DNA from: Thermodesulfobacteriota bacterium
GTDB taxonomy: Bacteria; Desulfobacterota; Syntrophobacteria; BM002
Length of the DNA stretch: 7,306 bases
NCBI GenBank assembly: GCA_947259475.1
Contig: CAMYLW010000125.1
Span: 1 to 7,306 of the forward strand
Reading direction: 5' to 3'
Part shown: positions 6,062 to 7,306 of the stretch, piece after piece
Position numbering within the stretch: the stretch's first letter is position 1
Layout of the letters: every line of letters begins with the position of its first letter
The notes under the pieces: generated by a model
Seen by the model: only the letters and a program-made list of their open reading frames with translations
What the model was told of the DNA's origin: nothing
The model's database searches: none
Program-made: the position numbers and the translations under genes

Positions 6062-6223
6062 GTGAGGATTCCTGACATTTGCAAGACCTGTAAATACGTG
6101 ACTATCCTTTCCCACGGAATTCGGTGCCGAAAAAAAGTGCGGGCTCGATACCTCAGGGGAAAATTTGTCTGCAGTAAGTATCGGCTGTCCAAGCGCTATC
6201 AAACAAATCCTCTTTATGGGTAA
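6062..6223 (+). CDS. Small basic four-cysteine protein, possible zinc ribbon (hypothetical)
   Basis: A GTG-initiated ORF of 53 codons ends at TAA 6221-6223. The protein has C7, C10, C22 and C37 (C-x2-C-x11-C-x14-C), starts RIPDICKTCKYV, continues GIRCRKKV and YLRGKFVCSKY, and ends in a basic LSKRYQTNPLYG tail. About 15 of 53 residues are Lys or Arg and only one is acidic. A CxxC knuckle followed by two more cysteines suggests one bound zinc, and the charge suggests nucleic-acid contact; both are inference. Support for it being a gene: a good Shine-Dalgarno at the expected place, four cysteines in a ribbon-like order, and a terminator-like hairpin upstream. Against: it is very short, has no recognisable family and starts with GTG. 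It is convergent with the sagB-like gene, 86 bases away. Confidence 0.6.
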   Translation: MRIPDICKTCKYVTILSHGIRCRKKVRARYLRGKFVCSKYRLSKRYQTNPLYG

Positions 6224-6233
6224 TGTAGAAAAA

Positions 6234-6247
6234 AGGAGTCAGGAGTC
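6234..6247 (+). repeat. Two tandem copies of AGGAGTC
   Basis: A 7-base unit is repeated directly just after the small Cys4 gene, behind an A-rich run. It is short and could be slippage. Similar AGGAGTC runs occur in intergenic DNA of many environmental genomes as I recall them; no function can be assigned. Confidence 0.4.
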
Positions 6248-6309
6248 AAGAGATAGGAGGCAAAGAGCTTTCTGATAAATCCGAAATTCCACCCTATGCC
6301 CCTTGCGGT

Positions 6310-7050
6310 TCATTCCCCCAGCTTTCCTACTGTGATCATATAGAGGACCGTCTCTTCTTCGCCGTCCACCTCCACAAGTTTGTTGAGTTCGTCGTCGTAA
6401 AAGGCGCCTATGGGGCAGGAACCAAGTCCCAGAGCGGTGGCTGCCAACTGCACATTTTGGCAGACATGGCCAAGGTCCATGCCAATATATCTCACTGCCC
6501 TTTCACGATATTTCACCATGCATCTGAGCATCATAGCAGTCCAGATAATCACCACCGCAGCCTTGCGAACTACAGGCTGCCCCAAACTGGCAGCAGTAAT
6601 CGCTCCATTGAAATTACCTTCCTGTAAACACTCCAGGACGAAATCTGCCACCTCAAAATGGTAGATTCCCTGCGGCACGCCCTCAACCCGGTCAATGTAG
6701 ACATAGGTCTCAAATGGATAAAGGGCGCCTGCCGAAGGTGCGGTTCTGAGCAAGTACATCCCCGCCCGAGCTGTTATTCCCTGGGCTGCCCACAAGACTT
6801 TTGCAAGCTCCTCCAAGCTGAGAGGCTCCTGGGTTGTATTCCGCTCAGATCTCCGTCTTGCCAGACAATGCCACAGATCGGCAGATTCGCTAAAATCTGG
6901 TTGCGGTAACTGTACGCGCTCAGCGCCACCGTAGGTTTTGAAGTGATCAGGTGAAGGAATAGAACCCAGATCATCCCTAGGAGCTCGCGCTCGGGAATAC
7001 TTGGTCTCCTGCACATAGCTGAAGGCTAACCCCTTCTTGTATTTTGCCAC
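6310..7050 (-). CDS. SagB-type FMN-dependent dehydrogenase (nitroreductase fold)
   Basis: This 246-residue protein is close to the usual standalone SagB length. Motifs: the N-terminal TKYSR...P...KTY region (17-40); RRRSERN (65-71), the FMN-phosphate arginine segment of nitroreductases; SLEELAKVLWAAQG (78-91); RTAPSAGALYPFE (102-114), highly characteristic of SagB/ThcOx; and YIGMDLGHVCQNVQLAATALGLGSCPIGAF (188-217), the dimer and flavin-binding helix and loop. In azole peptide clusters SagB oxidises azolines to azoles using FMN. No cyclodehydratase, precursor peptide or transporter is visible here, so its substrate is unknown and it may be a general NAD(P)H or thiol-linked oxidoreductase. The start is GTG at 7050-7048, set by AAAGGAG six bases upstream; the nearby ATG on this strand is out of frame. 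A partner could lie beyond the window edge. Confidence 0.9.
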   Translation of the reverse strand: MAKYKKGLAFSYVQETKYSRARAPRDDLGSIPSPDHFKTYGGAERVQLPQPDFSESADLWHCLARRRSERNTTQEPLSLEELAKVLWAAQGITARAGMYLLRTAPSAGALYPFETYVYIDRVEGVPQGIYHFEVADFVLECLQEGNFNGAITAASLGQPVVRKAAVVIIWTAMMLRCMVKYRERAVRYIGMDLGHVCQNVQLAATALGLGSCPIGAFYDDELNKLVEVDGEEETVLYMITVGKLGE

Positions 7051-7056
7051 GATAAT

Positions 7057-7063
7057 CTCCTTT
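7057..7063 (-). promoter_or_regulatory. Strong ribosome binding site of the sagB-like gene
   Basis: On the minus strand AAAGGAG is followed by six bases and then GTG at 7050-7048. This fixes the GTG start over other candidates. Confidence 0.75.
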
Positions 7064-7144
7064 CATATGTCATTGGTTTTTCAATTAAGATATCTATGGA
7101 AAAGGCCATGGAGATAAAAAGAATTGAACCACGGAGACACTAAG

Positions 7145-7159
7145 GAGTGCTTCGCACTC
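7145..7159. repeat. Short perfect hairpin upstream of the sagB-like gene
   Basis: GAGTGC-TTC-GCACTC is a 6-bp perfect stem with a 3-base loop. It follows ACCACGGAGACAC, a phrase that recurs in intergenic DNA of many environmental bacteria as I recall it. Function unknown. Confidence 0.45.
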
Positions 7160-7163
7160 AAAT

Positions 7164-7215
7164 TCGAAATTGGTCCTCCGGACTCCCCACCCTCCGGGCG
7201 GGGCCCCAGTTTCGA
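7164..7215. repeat. Nested inverted repeat with GC-rich core
   Basis: TCGAAATTGG (7164-7173) and CCAGTTTCGA (7206-7215) are inverted at 9 of 10 positions. Within them CCCC-A-CCC (7185-7192) pairs with GGG-C-GGGG (7196-7203) around a TCC loop. Either strand could form the structure. It is about 115 bases upstream of the sagB-like start. Confidence 0.45.
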
Positions 7216-7250
7216 TATTCGGATTTCGGATTTTATTCCACTCTCGAATC

Positions 7251-7306
7251 GCAACCAAAGGTTGCTCCTACATGACGAGCATCATGTAAGTAATTCCTGT
7301 AGGAGC
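7251..7306. repeat. REP-like palindrome running off the window edge
   Basis: GCAACC-AAA-GGTTGC (7251-7265) is a perfect hairpin. Overlapping it, GCTCCTACA (7264-7272) is matched by TGTAGGAGC at 7298-7306, the last bases of the window. Between them TACATGA (7269-7275) and TCATGTA (7282-7288) form another stem. GTAGGAGC-type palindromes are known as repetitive extragenic elements in proteobacteria. The outer repeat probably continues past the edge. Confidence 0.6.

Noticed and set aside
6062..6223. Precursor peptide for the SagB-like enzyme
   Set aside because: It is strongly basic with spaced cysteines, lacks a leader and a Ser/Thr/Cys-rich core, and is convergent on the other strand; a zinc-ribbon reading fits better.
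6224..6309. Terminator for the sagB-like gene
   Set aside because: A T-run exists on the minus strand near 6229-6234, but I could not find a stable stem before it.
7066..7140. Sigma-70 promoter of the sagB-like gene
   Set aside because: TTGAAA and TAGATA-like boxes occur on the minus strand, but none pair at 16-18 bp spacing with a decent partner.

Overview
The window is a stretch of bacterial chromosome of roughly even base composition. It carries five genes I can support: four well-recognised ones and one very small one. There are no phage, plasmid, transposase, tRNA, rRNA or CRISPR features. An AsmA-like envelope protein and a poly(A) polymerase indicate a Gram-negative bacterium. Together with the orphan SagB-type oxidoreductase, a divergent HDAC-like deacetylase and C5-T3/A3-G5 palindromic repeats between genes, this suggests an environmental proteobacterium or Desulfobacterota (old Deltaproteobacteria) lineage. 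The lineage is inference from gene types and repeat style only.

Layout: (1) Bases 1-2912, plus strand, hold the 3' part of a large AsmA-family gene whose beginning lies outside the window. Its sequence is built from about eight divergent modules of roughly 77 residues, followed by the conserved AsmA C-terminal region. (2) After a short gap with a good sigma-70-like promoter come pcnB (poly(A) polymerase, 3043-4287) and, 26 bases later, an HDAC-superfamily deacetylase (4314-5189). The pair looks bicistronic and ends in a clear hairpin terminator near 5203-5232. (3) Bases 5233-6061 have no convincing gene. They hold a cluster of short hairpins, then a composite inverted-repeat region (about 5398-5877) with four copies of a palindromic repeat in alternating orientation and an outer 26-base inverted pair, then a terminator-like hairpin. 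(4) A 53-codon GTG-start ORF at 6062-6223 encodes a very basic four-cysteine protein. (5) On the minus strand, 7050-6310 encodes a SagB-type FMN oxidoreductase, convergent with the small ORF. (6) Bases 7051-7306, upstream of sagB, contain several hairpins and a REP-like palindrome that runs off the window edge.

How they fit together: apart from the pcnB/deacetylase pair there is no evident shared pathway. The AsmA protein belongs to envelope lipid homeostasis, PcnB to RNA turnover, the HDAC-like enzyme to an amide hydrolysis of unknown substrate, and SagB to flavin redox chemistry. The most notable items are the deacetylase with serine where the catalytic tyrosine normally sits, the small Cys4 basic protein, the composite palindromic repeat region, and the sagB gene with no azole-peptide cluster in view.
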